A stretch of DNA of 64,000 bases, taken from Shewanella zhangzhouensis (GTDB taxonomy: Bacteria; Pseudomonadota; Gammaproteobacteria; Enterobacterales; Shewanellaceae). The position numbers and the translations under genes are program-made. The stretch spans positions 3,036,501 through 3,100,500 of the forward strand of contig NZ_CP080414.1 in NCBI RefSeq assembly GCF_019457615.1. Direction: 5' to 3'. The notes under the pieces are model-generated. The model was not told the origin of the DNA. It searched no databases and saw nothing but the letters and a program-made list of their open reading frames with translations. Of this stretch, positions 1-9,556 are shown piece after piece (within the stretch, counting starts at the first letter, position 1; every line of letters starts with the position of its first letter).

Positions 1-1697
1 ACTTTAAACTTTTCAAACTGGCTTTCTACACCCTTTATTGGCCAATCTACAGCATCGGCACCAGATTCACTTGCTTCTTGGTTGCGAATTTCTACACGCC
101 AAGTCAAAGCGGCCATTGGGTTAGCTAGAATTTTTTGCTCAAAGTTTTTTAAGTAAGTGGTAACGGGGATTTGAATACCACTTCCTTTCTTGAATTTCAC
201 ATTGACGATCGACTCAGCCTTACTCTTACTATCTTGCCAAGTCGTTTCCATTACTTCAGCATTGGCAAATTTTTCAGTTTCGATGACGTTGGCAAATTCC
301 GCTTTAATCTTCGCATGAGCTAATGACGCCTCTCTGACTTTTCGCCCCTCAATCGGCTCAACCTCTGCATCTGCTGCTGGCAACACATAAAACAGATCAC
401 TTTCATTAATTCGTGAGCCAGCTTCCTCCGCATTGGACGTACCCCACGGTATTGGACACAGTTTGTCATCAACCAAAGGTAATAATTGATCGTTTTCATC
501 AAACGCTTGAATTCGAATGTAATGCCAACCTTCTTCCCATTCGATTCCAGTCAGCTTGTTAAACGTGATTGTAACTGTGGATTTTGATGTAGCTTTACCT
601 ACCTTAATTAACCCAACAAAATCACCTTGTTGAGTAAACACCTGAGCTTTATATTTCGCTAAACCATTAACTTCACTAGGCTTTGGTGAAACAGAAAAAG
701 TTACAGAAAACTTTTTCAAACCACCTTGGCCAGTAGTTAATACTTGTTGGCCAATCAGTTGTTGCAAGTTTGGGTCTGTTTCATCATCAGGAATAAGCGG
801 CAAACCAACCTCTGTCACCGTTAAACAAACTGCATCAGTGGCATCTTCCTCATACTGAAAGCGCCATTTATCAAAAGTGAGTGCCCAGTTGCTGCTATCC
901 ACCACTAATTGCTTGCGCCAACTGCTGTCGAGCAGATTTTCCTGATCATTTAAAAAGAGCGCTAATCTCTTGTTAAAATCTTCACCTTCTAGCTGTAGGT
1001 CATAAACGGTTGCTATCGCTGATTTCTCAGAGCGGTTTATAATCTGTACACACTCACGATTTTTAACTAATCTGCGTACCAACATGGAATGATCTTGATG
1101 CAAATCAAGATCAGGAATCAACCCCAGCTCGTAAAGAGCAGCACCAGAAACACTTGGATCAAAGCCATTAACCTTAATCGTTAACGCGTATCGCAACCAT
1201 TGATAAGCACTGAGTTTTAGCGCCGCCTTTTCTTGAAGAATGAAGTAAATTTCGTCTAACAACCGCTTAATCTGATCGGGAGATTCAGCTTTTACTTGAT
1301 TAAACGCTAGCCAATAAGCATCTGAAATATCAATTTGTTCAAAGGTCGCAGCACCAAAAGAGTCTTCAGAGGACGTTTTTAACTCATTGGGTACAAAAAT
1401 CAGTAATGGCTGGCGAAGCTGGCCGTGTTCATCAGGGTTTCGCAGTTCAACAAGCTTGGTACTGGTAACCGAAAAATTACGCGTCGCTTTCTCTGCCAAT
1501 ACGGCAACCTGGGCATACTCAACCGCACCTGATACGACTTCACTAAGCTGATACATCAGCTCTGTCTCTAAATCAGATACCTTCATGCAGTGGCCCGCAC
1601 CGCGAGTTTCTAATAACAACTTAAACTTAGGTACAAGGACGCTGATTAAGCTGCCGTCAATATCTGACTTAATAACGGTTTGAATTCCCTTAATCAT
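1..1697 (-). CDS. Large protein of the defence operon, C-terminus off the left edge
   Basis: The frame is open from an ATG at 1697 to base 1, giving at least 565 residues with no stop. The start is fixed by a 4-base ATGA overlap with the stop of the preceding gene, so the two are translationally coupled. The visible part is soluble, with no signal peptide, membrane segment or Walker motif. It looks like the N-terminal half of a long multidomain protein, with a helical first part and a beta-rich part near residues 270-400. Its position last in the operon, after a PglW/DptF-like ATPase protein and a mid-sized unknown, recalls DptH-type DNA translocases of dptFGH loci, whose ATPase lies in the C-terminal half. 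That is inference from gene order only, because the diagnostic half is outside the window. No function is assigned from the visible residues. Confidence 0.75.
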   Translation of the reverse strand, partial: MIKGIQTVIKSDIDGSLISVLVPKFKLLLETRGAGHCMKVSDLETELMYQLSEVVSGAVEYAQVAVLAEKATRNFSVTSTKLVELRNPDEHGQLRQPLLIFVPNELKTSSEDSFGAATFEQIDISDAYWLAFNQVKAESPDQIKRLLDEIYFILQEKAALKLSAYQWLRYALTIKVNGFDPSVSGAALYELGLIPDLDLHQDHSMLVRRLVKNRECVQIINRSEKSAIATVYDLQLEGEDFNKRLALFLNDQENLLDSSWRKQLVVDSSNWALTFDKWRFQYEEDATDAVCLTVTEVGLPLIPDDETDPNLQQLIGQQVLTTGQGGLKKFSVTFSVSPKPSEVNGLAKYKAQVFTQQGDFVGLIKVGKATSKSTVTITFNKLTGIEWEEGWHYIRIQAFDENDQLLPLVDDKLCPIPWGTSNAEEAGSRINESDLFYVLPAADAEVEPIEGRKVREASLAHAKIKAEFANVIETEKFANAEVMETTWQDSKSKAESIVNVKFKKGSGIQIPVTTYLKNFEQKILANPMAALTWRVEIRNQEASESGADAVDWPIKGVESQFEKFK

Positions 1698-3340
1698 GCA
1701 TTATGTCCTTTCATACTCTCATTTTGCTTACTATTTATCTGATACCTGGGAGTAACCGTTTGTGTTACATACGCATCAGAAAGATCGCGATAAAAACCAA
1801 TTTCTCGTAACCGGCGTTTAAAACCAGATAAGTTATCTCTAAGCGCTTTATTCACATCAATTGATGACTCACAGAAAGCATCTGTATCGGGTAACGAATC
1901 AATAAAAATGCCATATCGTTCTTTTAAGAAAGTTAACAGCTCATCAACTCTTAACTCCTTAGTGTGAAAACCCAAGTCACCACCTTTGGTGAGTACTGCC
2001 AGCTGTAACAACACTTCTAGCAGTCGTCCATCAACGCTAAATCGACGTCCACCAGTGCTACCACTTTGTTGTTCTAACAAAGCACCAGGTTTATTCTTGA
2101 GCATAAAACTATCTAGGTTTTTGACTAGACCAGAGCGAATTGCATTACCTTGGACAAATAACAAAATCTCTATGTAGGTTTCATACTCAGGTAAGCCGAG
2201 CTGGGTAATAGCATGAATCTCTGGCGGAATTTCCTCTGACTCATGAGCAGATGATACTGACGCATCTAAAATTCCAGCGTTGCGCTGACCAAAAAACTGA
2301 TCGCGCTCTTGCTCTAACGGCGACTCCAGCAGAGTGAACAAATCAGGCACTGACATTTGTTTTATCGATTTTGACCCCGATAATTTACCTTTTTTCGATA
2401 GATACTCTGCAAATTCATCGAGTTTTTTAACGCCGAAATAGGCTTTAATAAAAGCAGGTATACGCTTGTAGTGTAACATCGCGCTTTGCTCAGCCATCGA
2501 TTCACTCAAGCCATTAGCGCCATTTGTCATGTCCACATAGAGCGCCGTCTTTTGTTTATTGCTCTCTTGAAGATTACGGCCCTTACTCTTAGCCAAAGCC
2601 GGTAGCAACTTAAACAATTTCAATTGGTATAGCGCCAAGTGAAAGGCTAACAATATCTTTATGTACTCAACCATCACTGATCGGGGAATATACTGGCGAT
2701 ACGTCAGCAACTTAATGATATCTTCAGCTAGAATATCCGCAGCCTGTTGATTAAGCGGCGCAAAACGTTCTTGTAAGTCTGCGTGATCAGGCGCGTCAGA
2801 CTTTACTTGATCAGACAGTCTTAATATTGCCTGCGTTTCAACATCTACTTGCGACGAACTATCATACTGACCTGTAGTAGAATCGACACCAGCAAAGAAA
2901 AACTGTTTGAGTCGGTTAATCGCAGTCTGACCATTATTGGCATGGTAAAGCAACTCATATACTTGCTTAGAGGCACCATAATCCCGGCAATTTTTAGGAT
3001 TTCGAAACAAATAAGTATTGCCGTGAAGTGGTCTCGGCGCAGCAACCGCTTCGTTAGCCTTGCCACGATTAATTAAATCCACCAAGTGGGTTTCAATCCA
3101 CTTTTCAATAGTAATAGGGGCTTGAGAGAAGTTTTTAAAATGTGTTCCATTACGAGAGTCTAGAAACTCGTCTTTAAACAACTCAACCGTCATACCTTTA
3201 GCACTTAATTTACTAGAAGCGCCATTGTGCTTTAGCCGGGCGAATAGATGAGTTAAGACCCTATCCATTTCGACAATTTTGTAATCAAGATAGCTCACTT
3301 TATTGGTGCGAAAAGCCTTATCTTTTTTACCTAACTTCAT
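1694..3340 (-). CDS. Defence-operon protein of unknown function, 548 aa
   Basis: I do not recognise this 548-residue protein. It is soluble, largely helical, lysine-rich near the N-terminus and lacks obvious nucleotide-binding or nuclease motifs. Residues around 225-255 are rich in Leu, Phe and Ala and could be a buried helix bundle rather than a membrane span. The start ATG overlaps the stop of the kinase gene by 4 bases (ATGA), and its own stop overlaps the next start in the same way, so it is made in step with both neighbours. By position between a DptF-like ATPase region and a possible DptH-like protein it could play the part of DptG. I see no sequence feature that proves this. Base composition is AT-rich like the rest of the operon. 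Confidence 0.8.
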   Translation of the reverse strand: MKLGKKDKAFRTNKVSYLDYKIVEMDRVLTHLFARLKHNGASSKLSAKGMTVELFKDEFLDSRNGTHFKNFSQAPITIEKWIETHLVDLINRGKANEAVAAPRPLHGNTYLFRNPKNCRDYGASKQVYELLYHANNGQTAINRLKQFFFAGVDSTTGQYDSSSQVDVETQAILRLSDQVKSDAPDHADLQERFAPLNQQAADILAEDIIKLLTYRQYIPRSVMVEYIKILLAFHLALYQLKLFKLLPALAKSKGRNLQESNKQKTALYVDMTNGANGLSESMAEQSAMLHYKRIPAFIKAYFGVKKLDEFAEYLSKKGKLSGSKSIKQMSVPDLFTLLESPLEQERDQFFGQRNAGILDASVSSAHESEEIPPEIHAITQLGLPEYETYIEILLFVQGNAIRSGLVKNLDSFMLKNKPGALLEQQSGSTGGRRFSVDGRLLEVLLQLAVLTKGGDLGFHTKELRVDELLTFLKERYGIFIDSLPDTDAFCESSIDVNKALRDNLSGFKRRLREIGFYRDLSDAYVTQTVTPRYQINSKQNESMKGHNA

Positions 3341-6300
3341 GGCTGAACCTCCGCTACCAATCGTTCTAATTGCAACACACCACCTTCGTCGCGGGTTATT
3401 TTTTCGTACTGTTGGCCGTTGGTAGTGAGCAAAACCTCTTGATAAGGAGCTGAAGCCAATACGTTCTTAAATACGGTTAAACTTAAATAAAAACTCTGCT
3501 CCGCTTGCGCCGAAGGCACGTAGCCTTGATTAAGACGATACAGCATTTCAAACAAATCCAAGTCCAATTCCAACTCAGCCGTAAGGCCGGTTGCATCTTG
3601 GTACTTAAGCAATAGTGACTGCGGACTATGCTCCACAAATGACGAGTTCATCGCTGAGTCTTTCACTTCAATGGAAAAAACATCCGATGGGAATAAGCGA
3701 TAACTTCTAATAGTGCCTAAGTGTACCTTACGTACTTGCATCGCCAGTTGGCCGTTAAAATACATCGGATTATGCAAACCTTCGCCACGGTTAATTGCAT
3801 TAATGGCAAGCGATTTCGCTTCATTCAGTAATGCGCTGTCTTCGAGGTAACGTACTAATAACTTCGCTGAACGATAAGGCAGTAATGTTTGCCAGTTTTC
3901 TCCGCGGCGCTCAAAGTAGGCCTTTCTGCGTAACATCCCGACCACATTACGATGAGATAGATAGCGTTCCTTACTCTCACTTAGTGCTGTGCCATTAGGT
4001 AAGCTCTGATGAGCATTGGCTAGCAGCTGAGTTTCGTGTTCACTACGCTGATCAAACTGCAACCAATCAACTGCATCTAAGCCTAAAAAGTCCAGTCCGC
4101 GATCTAAGCGAACGTCAGACCCTTGAGCAATGTCGGTTTCCCTCAGCAGCTTTAACAATCTATCTTGGGTATTGTCGTTACCGCACCAAGCGTTAAAGTA
4201 ATAACCGTGAAGAATTTTGTCGGCTTCGCCATTGGCATAGATTTCTTTAATTTCGTTACAGGAGTATTCACCGACTAGCGTATAACTCAGTGCCGAGCGT
4301 AAATCTCGCATCGTGATATGTAGCTGATTGCGTAAACTGGTCAGTTTGTAAATATACTTCAAACGCTCGATGACTTTAGGGCCAGTTTGCTCGTCTTGAA
4401 AGGTAGCAATATTGTGCTTAACGTAGCATTTGTCTTTTAGCGCACAATAATCACAGCCTTGCCAAACCTTGGCCGAGGTCATTTTTCCGATGATTCGCTC
4501 AAAAATAGACTCAGGTTGACTTTGCGTCGAAGCCAGCACATCACGCATATTTAGGTTTACTACCGCTACGTCATTTTGCACCGAGCCATCTTTTAAACTT
4601 TGTTCAACTACGGCTTTTAGAGCGGAAAAGCCTTCCGAGTGTTGGCTTAAAAAGTCGACCAAACGCCCTTCGTTAATTGCAATTAAACGTGTCTCATTGT
4701 GTGGCCATGTATTTGAATCGTTACCTTGATAGACGTTAAAGAACTCTTCGAGTACCGCGTCATTATCTTTGTTACCTTCGTCTTGACTACCATCGTAGTT
4801 GGTCAGGTATTTATGACCATTTATTTCAAACCAGCTGCCATTCCCTTGTGGGTTTAAGTGAACGCTTGTTCCTTGCGCTTCAACTTGAGACTCCAATTGC
4901 TGCAAAAATGCTGTTTTGCCATCACCTGCATTACCGGTAATCAGTACCAAGCGCAGTTGCCCAGCCAGAATTGCAGGAGCAAGCTCGGTATCTAAGGCGG
5001 TTTCAACGTAAATTAACTTTGCGTAATCATCTAAGCCACGGGTGCCCGCATTTGAATGCCGACTTTGGCTATACAGCGTTAGCATAAAATCATGAAACGC
5101 AGATTTACTTGGGTTAGAACCGTCGGCTAGAGGAGGCAAATGAAACTGCGAAGTACTTTCTTCCGATAAAGTTTGCGCCTTTTTCAATTGCTGGACTTTA
5201 TTCAGTGCTTTCAGCAATTGTTCGGCAGATTCAAAACGGTCAACTCGTTTTGGGGCAATCAGTTTTAGCAGGACCGCCGAAACATCATCGGTTAAATTAA
5301 AGCTCTGGGTAAACTCACTAGGGTGACGAGCTAACTCGTCCATAGGTGGGCACTGCACGTTGGCCCATGGGTATTCACCGGTCATGGCACGATATAGGGT
5401 AATGCCCAAGGCATATAAGTCCCTGTCAACTAAATCAGAGGCTTGCGGTGTTTCGGTAATACTTAAATCTGGTGGTAAATACTTCCGTGAACCGCCCCCC
5501 AAGGTTAAATCTTCAGCATCTACCGATACATTAAAATCGATGATACGAACTTTGCCGTCTTTCCAAATCAGGTTCTGTGGCTTGATGTCACAGTGGAAAA
5601 TATTGTGCTCGTGTAAATGCTGTAAACCTTCCGCTACCTGCTTAGCCATGGTCCACACTTCGTGTGCCGTTAATGAGCGTTGCTGGATCAGCTCACTGAC
5701 ATCTAAGCCTTCAAGGTACTCAAAAACAATATAAGGCGGGCCTTGGTTAGGTAATACGTCTGCATCGTACACCTTTACCACATAAGGGTGCTCTGGCAGT
5801 TTAACCAAGGTGCGGTATTCCTGCTTTAAGCGCTCTAATACCGATTCTCTATCATTCAAAATCAGTTTCACTGCGCGCGAAACATCACCAAAGGTATCCG
5901 TTACCTTATAAACGATACCAAAACCGCCAGGTTTACCCAGCGGTTGCTGTACGACGTATTTATTAGTTAGCTGGTAGCCACTCGGTAAGCGCTTGTAATT
6001 GACTGAAGGCTCATGGGTATTTAACGATTTAACACTCTGTTGTTCTGGTTTACTGGGCTCAGTAATTTCTACTGCGGCTTTGGGTTGCCAGAGTGCATTA
6101 AATTGCGCCAGCGCATCTTCAGGGCTTGGCCGTTGCTGTGCCTCTTTGTGACATAAGGTTTGCAGCCAATCATCAAATGCTGCTGGTAGCTGTTTATATC
6201 GCTCACTTAACTTTGTACTGAACAGACACGATTTCTCGATAGCTTGGGTGACCGAATCAAAAGCCGCATCACCACTAAACAGTTCAAAAACAACCAGACC

Positions 6301-7470
6301 TAAACTGTACATATCCGAGGCGCAGCTCGCTGCATGGCTATCCGCCCATAGCTCTGGTGCCTTATAACGATTAGAAATTCGTTGCTGTACTTCGTCGGCA
6401 ATGGTGGTAGTGTTTTCAGCCCCTATGCGAGCGTAGTCAAAATCAATCAGCCTTGGCTGACCGTCGGCCCCCATTAAGATATGCTCAGGGGTTATGTTGC
6501 GATGGACTACGCCATTGCGGCATAAATGCGCTAACGCCAGCAACAGGTCATTAACGATGCGCTTTTTCTGATCCAATGTGAGCAGTGAGCTTGCATCTTT
6601 AAGCTTATTGCTAAGGATTTCGCCAGGAATGTCATCGGTTAATAACAAGTATTTATCTTGCGCTTCGGTAACAAAGAAGTCTTTCACACCAATAATGGCA
6701 GAATGCGAGGGCATTTTTGCAATGGCACGATAAGCGTTTTCAATCAGGCGCTTTTGCTTGCTGCGTTCTTCATCTTGCAGGTAAGGGTCGGCTTTATAGG
6801 CTTTAGCCAGCACAGTTCCACCTTTGCGGCCAGCGGTAATGTTAAATACTCGGTATTCCGTAAAGTACTGATTATCGGTCAAGGTTTCAGCCACTTCCCA
6901 GTTGCCAAAGCGCTCACCATGGCTGCGCTTTTTGGCCGATTTACCCAAGGCCTCTGCGATAATCTGGATGTACTTAGTCACGTTGCGCTCAAAGCGCTCT
7001 GGAATACGGGCACTGTCGGTGAAGAAACGGGTGCTGTTTTTTAGTGCCACTACATGGCCGCGCTCGCGATCTTCAGGATCCTTGAAGTCGCAATCATCTA
7101 TAGTGAGCACCACCGCAGTGTCTACATAGATGTTTTTCAAATCCCTATTTGCGCGATTTTGCTTACAAATGAGTCCCGATAAAGACTTAGCGTTGCCTCG
7201 TAATTTTGGCAATGGCGAGCGATAGCTGTTGTGGGCGCTATGCCACATGGTGCCGTCCACCTCAACTTGGCCGTGGATGCCTTTGGCATCCACTAAATAA
7301 ATGGCATGGGGCGCAACAACACAGATATCCACTTCAAACAGTTGGTCATATTGCTCAACTTCAAAGCTATGAATCACATAGTAATCGTCGGGTAGTTTTT
7401 CCCTTAACCAGGCGATGGCTTTGCGCTCTTCATCGTTAACCACATCACCAATTGCAAATACCTGTGCCAT
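3337..7470 (-). CDS. PglW-like NERD nuclease / tandem protein kinase / P-loop ATPase
   Basis: This 1377-residue cytoplasmic protein has four visible parts. Residues 1-190 are a NERD domain with D48 and a D61-A-K63 pair, the likely PD-(D/E)xK site. Residues about 200-460 are a first Ser/Thr-kinase fold whose catalytic loop reads HRN and metal loop DFD, so the general base Asp is missing and it may be a pseudokinase. Residues about 500-770 are a second kinase with a glycine loop GKPGGFGIVY, a VAIK-type lysine in AVKLI, HCDIKPQN (catalytic Asp present) and DFN in place of DFG. From about 840 there is a P-loop ATPase beginning GNAGDGKT, with a Cys cluster CDYC-x5-C near residue 1005 that may bind metal. 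NERD plus kinase is the plan of PglW in Pgl/BREX type 2, while the ATPase resembles DptF. It follows the HsdS-like gene after 9 bases with an AAGGA ribosome site. A phosphorylation switch plus DNA cleavage is inferred, not shown. Confidence 0.85.
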   Translation of the reverse strand: MAQVFAIGDVVNDEERKAIAWLREKLPDDYYVIHSFEVEQYDQLFEVDICVVAPHAIYLVDAKGIHGQVEVDGTMWHSAHNSYRSPLPKLRGNAKSLSGLICKQNRANRDLKNIYVDTAVVLTIDDCDFKDPEDRERGHVVALKNSTRFFTDSARIPERFERNVTKYIQIIAEALGKSAKKRSHGERFGNWEVAETLTDNQYFTEYRVFNITAGRKGGTVLAKAYKADPYLQDEERSKQKRLIENAYRAIAKMPSHSAIIGVKDFFVTEAQDKYLLLTDDIPGEILSNKLKDASSLLTLDQKKRIVNDLLLALAHLCRNGVVHRNITPEHILMGADGQPRLIDFDYARIGAENTTTIADEVQQRISNRYKAPELWADSHAASCASDMYSLGLVVFELFSGDAAFDSVTQAIEKSCLFSTKLSERYKQLPAAFDDWLQTLCHKEAQQRPSPEDALAQFNALWQPKAAVEITEPSKPEQQSVKSLNTHEPSVNYKRLPSGYQLTNKYVVQQPLGKPGGFGIVYKVTDTFGDVSRAVKLILNDRESVLERLKQEYRTLVKLPEHPYVVKVYDADVLPNQGPPYIVFEYLEGLDVSELIQQRSLTAHEVWTMAKQVAEGLQHLHEHNIFHCDIKPQNLIWKDGKVRIIDFNVSVDAEDLTLGGGSRKYLPPDLSITETPQASDLVDRDLYALGITLYRAMTGEYPWANVQCPPMDELARHPSEFTQSFNLTDDVSAVLLKLIAPKRVDRFESAEQLLKALNKVQQLKKAQTLSEESTSQFHLPPLADGSNPSKSAFHDFMLTLYSQSRHSNAGTRGLDDYAKLIYVETALDTELAPAILAGQLRLVLITGNAGDGKTAFLQQLESQVEAQGTSVHLNPQGNGSWFEINGHKYLTNYDGSQDEGNKDNDAVLEEFFNVYQGNDSNTWPHNETRLIAINEGRLVDFLSQHSEGFSALKAVVEQSLKDGSVQNDVAVVNLNMRDVLASTQSQPESIFERIIGKMTSAKVWQGCDYCALKDKCYVKHNIATFQDEQTGPKVIERLKYIYKLTSLRNQLHITMRDLRSALSYTLVGEYSCNEIKEIYANGEADKILHGYYFNAWCGNDNTQDRLLKLLRETDIAQGSDVRLDRGLDFLGLDAVDWLQFDQRSEHETQLLANAHQSLPNGTALSESKERYLSHRNVVGMLRRKAYFERRGENWQTLLPYRSAKLLVRYLEDSALLNEAKSLAINAINRGEGLHNPMYFNGQLAMQVRKVHLGTIRSYRLFPSDVFSIEVKDSAMNSSFVEHSPQSLLLKYQDATGLTAELELDLDLFEMLYRLNQGYVPSAQAEQSFYLSLTVFKNVLASAPYQEVLLTTNGQQYEKITRDEGGVLQLERLVAEVQP

Positions 7471-7479
7471 AACTTTTCC

Positions 7480-8895
7480 TTAATGCTTTGGTGCTGCAGC
7501 TTCTATTGCATCTTCGACCATTTTTACAGCTTCATCTTCGAGCTTTTGTGCTTCTGCAGCCAGTTCACCAGCTTTTTGAACCAGCTCATGCACTGCTTTT
7601 TCTTCCATAGCCCCCATACGAGGCAGCTTTAGTTTCAAAACATCGTCGGAAGATAAGTGTGGGATTGAGCTTCCCGCAGCTGACCGAATAAGCTGTCTGT
7701 AACCGACGTCTGTACACATCAGGTAGGCATACAGATAACCTGGCAAAACCTCCGATTCTTGAGCTTTAATTCTTATAACGTCGACAGACACTGCTGCGTT
7801 TACAAAGCGGGAATCAGCCCAAACACCTGTGCCAATAATTCCGCCTACTTGCCCACTACGAGCCAATAGAATGTCTTCTTGGCGAACTCCCCAGTCCGCA
7901 ACATCGCCAAGCTTCGATTTAGCTAAGAATCGCTTTGGCTCGTAACGAGCACGAAAAATTTCACCGCTCGTCGAAAATGGAACACCGTGATCACTCTCGG
8001 TAAAAATCAGCTTCATTCGACCAGATTCGCCCGTCTTCACACCTAACTCAGTCAAGGTCTTCGCAGCACCAGTCTGCTCAATCAAATCATCACTCATTTG
8101 GGCAATTTGGTCGTGATAAGTTGCATCCATACGTTTTTGAACTAACGACGATGAAGCTGCCGAATGAGTAAAGATACGGTGTGAAATAGCAAGCCTTTCC
8201 GGAAAGGAAAATTTCGCGTTTACCATTTTTCCAGCTTTATCTAACAATTCTTCGCTATCACTTCTAAACTCTGAAGCTTTATCTACCTTCTCGTGAATCT
8301 CATTTTCTAGCGATTTCGTAAATCTAGGAATAGGAAGATTCGCTATATGCTCCGGCTCAATGTGGGGAATAATTGCCCCATATGTACTGGATGTAATTAT
8401 TGGTACACCAAACTTACTGGCCAAAAATGCATAGGCATAACCACTTTGGACCTTATCTGGATCACATACAACCTTGAGCATATCTTGGCATGACCAAGTA
8501 CCATCCATTGTTCTGCGCGTGTAAACCATACGACCAATGGTTCCAGAGCATGAAATCATCGTCATGCCTTTTTTCAGCTCCAAATAGGATAGTTTCTTTG
8601 AATATGCATCTTCTTTCTTTAGCAAAGATACTCTGTTCATCCTCGCCTGAATCATGCTACTCGTTGTTAAGAATTTAACCCCATACTCTTCGTGTTGAAC
8701 ATAATTCCTTTTAAATACTGGGCCATTATAGATCCCACCTTTATAACCAGCAGTGAGCTCTCCCAAGTGGTCGCATTCTGAATCCAAATCACGTAGAGCT
8801 TGCTTCGCCTCTAGAGCACCAGTGGCATATGGAGCACAATCTAAACGCAATCCGGTTTCTTGAAACCAAGTGCTAAGGACCTTTTTAATAATCAT
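7480..8895 (-). CDS. HsdS-like DNA specificity subunit
   Basis: This 471-residue protein has the two-fold layout of type I restriction-modification specificity subunits. It has two target-recognition domains of about 180-200 residues, each followed by a helical spacer. The first ends in LPIPRF plus a helix rich in Glu, Lys and Ala, and the second in LKLPRM plus a C-terminal coiled coil. Such subunits pair with HsdM and select the two half-sites that are methylated. I chose the start MIIKKVL at 8895, not an ATG 21 bases upstream, because this ATG overlaps the preceding stop as ATGA. The methyltransferase that it would direct lies three genes upstream in the same operon. No HsdR helicase is visible; the NERD/kinase/ATPase gene immediately downstream occupies that place. 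Confidence 0.88.
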   Translation of the reverse strand: MIIKKVLSTWFQETGLRLDCAPYATGALEAKQALRDLDSECDHLGELTAGYKGGIYNGPVFKRNYVQHEEYGVKFLTTSSMIQARMNRVSLLKKEDAYSKKLSYLELKKGMTMISCSGTIGRMVYTRRTMDGTWSCQDMLKVVCDPDKVQSGYAYAFLASKFGVPIITSSTYGAIIPHIEPEHIANLPIPRFTKSLENEIHEKVDKASEFRSDSEELLDKAGKMVNAKFSFPERLAISHRIFTHSAASSSLVQKRMDATYHDQIAQMSDDLIEQTGAAKTLTELGVKTGESGRMKLIFTESDHGVPFSTSGEIFRARYEPKRFLAKSKLGDVADWGVRQEDILLARSGQVGGIIGTGVWADSRFVNAAVSVDVIRIKAQESEVLPGYLYAYLMCTDVGYRQLIRSAAGSSIPHLSSDDVLKLKLPRMGAMEEKAVHELVQKAGELAAEAQKLEDEAVKMVEDAIEAAAPKH

Positions 8896-9554
8896 GCGTA
8901 AACCCTCGGATACCAAGCCTGAATCTGATGCAATAAGCCATTAAATGACTCATCTTGACAGCCACGAAAAGACACGTCTTTGGCAATGCGCTTAAACAGC
9001 TGAGAGTGGGTCTTTTTCCGCCCCCAGTTTTGACCTCTTACCGCATCAATTGCTGCTTTAGGATCGGCAGGTTTGAGTGCATCCGCATCCCAAAGGTTTT
9101 TAGCTTGCAGCCAAGCTCTTAAGGTGCCTGCACCTCTATCTCTTGGGTAATCAAAAATAGGCTCAATGCGGCTGGTATCCGCTTGCCACATTAATACTTC
9201 CAGCTCAGGGTTTATCGCCATGACAAAAAAGCGATCTTCTGGCCAACCTGCGGCACGCATATTGGCTTTAATCTTTTCACAGAACTGCTGGTAATCCATT
9301 GTTTGTAGGTTGTCATTAAACGCAAAATCGACCATAACAACGGCGTAGTTATGGGTATCAACATAGCTTTTCAGCAGGTTGTGGCCCGTTTGATATACGC
9401 CAGGATCCTTTCCAGGATGTTTAATTAAATCTTGCTTGGTATCAAATTCAAATCTGGCGCATTGCAGTCGTGCATCAAACGCCGGATTTTCGAAAAAGCC
9501 TTCTACGGTGGCTTGCATTTCACCGTCGGCTACTAAAAAAACAATATCTCTCAT
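8892..9554 (-). CDS. Small operon protein, possible DUF4276/TOPRIM-like partner of the ATPase
   Basis: The protein has 220 residues. The start ATG at 9554 lies 2 bases after the stop of the ATPase gene. A longer reading from 9611 would overlap that gene by 55 bases and is less likely. The N-terminus DIVFLVADGEMQATVEGFF, the strand AVVMVDF and the later MAINPELEVLMWQ resemble the layout of DUF4276, a TOPRIM-like family usually encoded beside an AAA_21 ATPase, as in split OLD-type nucleases. The acidic residues in these segments would be the metal ligands. This is fold-level resemblance by eye, so the assignment is tentative. It is coupled to the HsdS-like gene through an ATGA overlap. Confidence 0.7.
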   Translation of the reverse strand: MRDIVFLVADGEMQATVEGFFENPAFDARLQCARFEFDTKQDLIKHPGKDPGVYQTGHNLLKSYVDTHNYAVVMVDFAFNDNLQTMDYQQFCEKIKANMRAAGWPEDRFFVMAINPELEVLMWQADTSRIEPIFDYPRDRGAGTLRAWLQAKNLWDADALKPADPKAAIDAVRGQNWGRKKTHSQLFKRIAKDVSFRGCQDESFNGLLHQIQAWYPRVYA

Positions 9555-9556
9555 GA

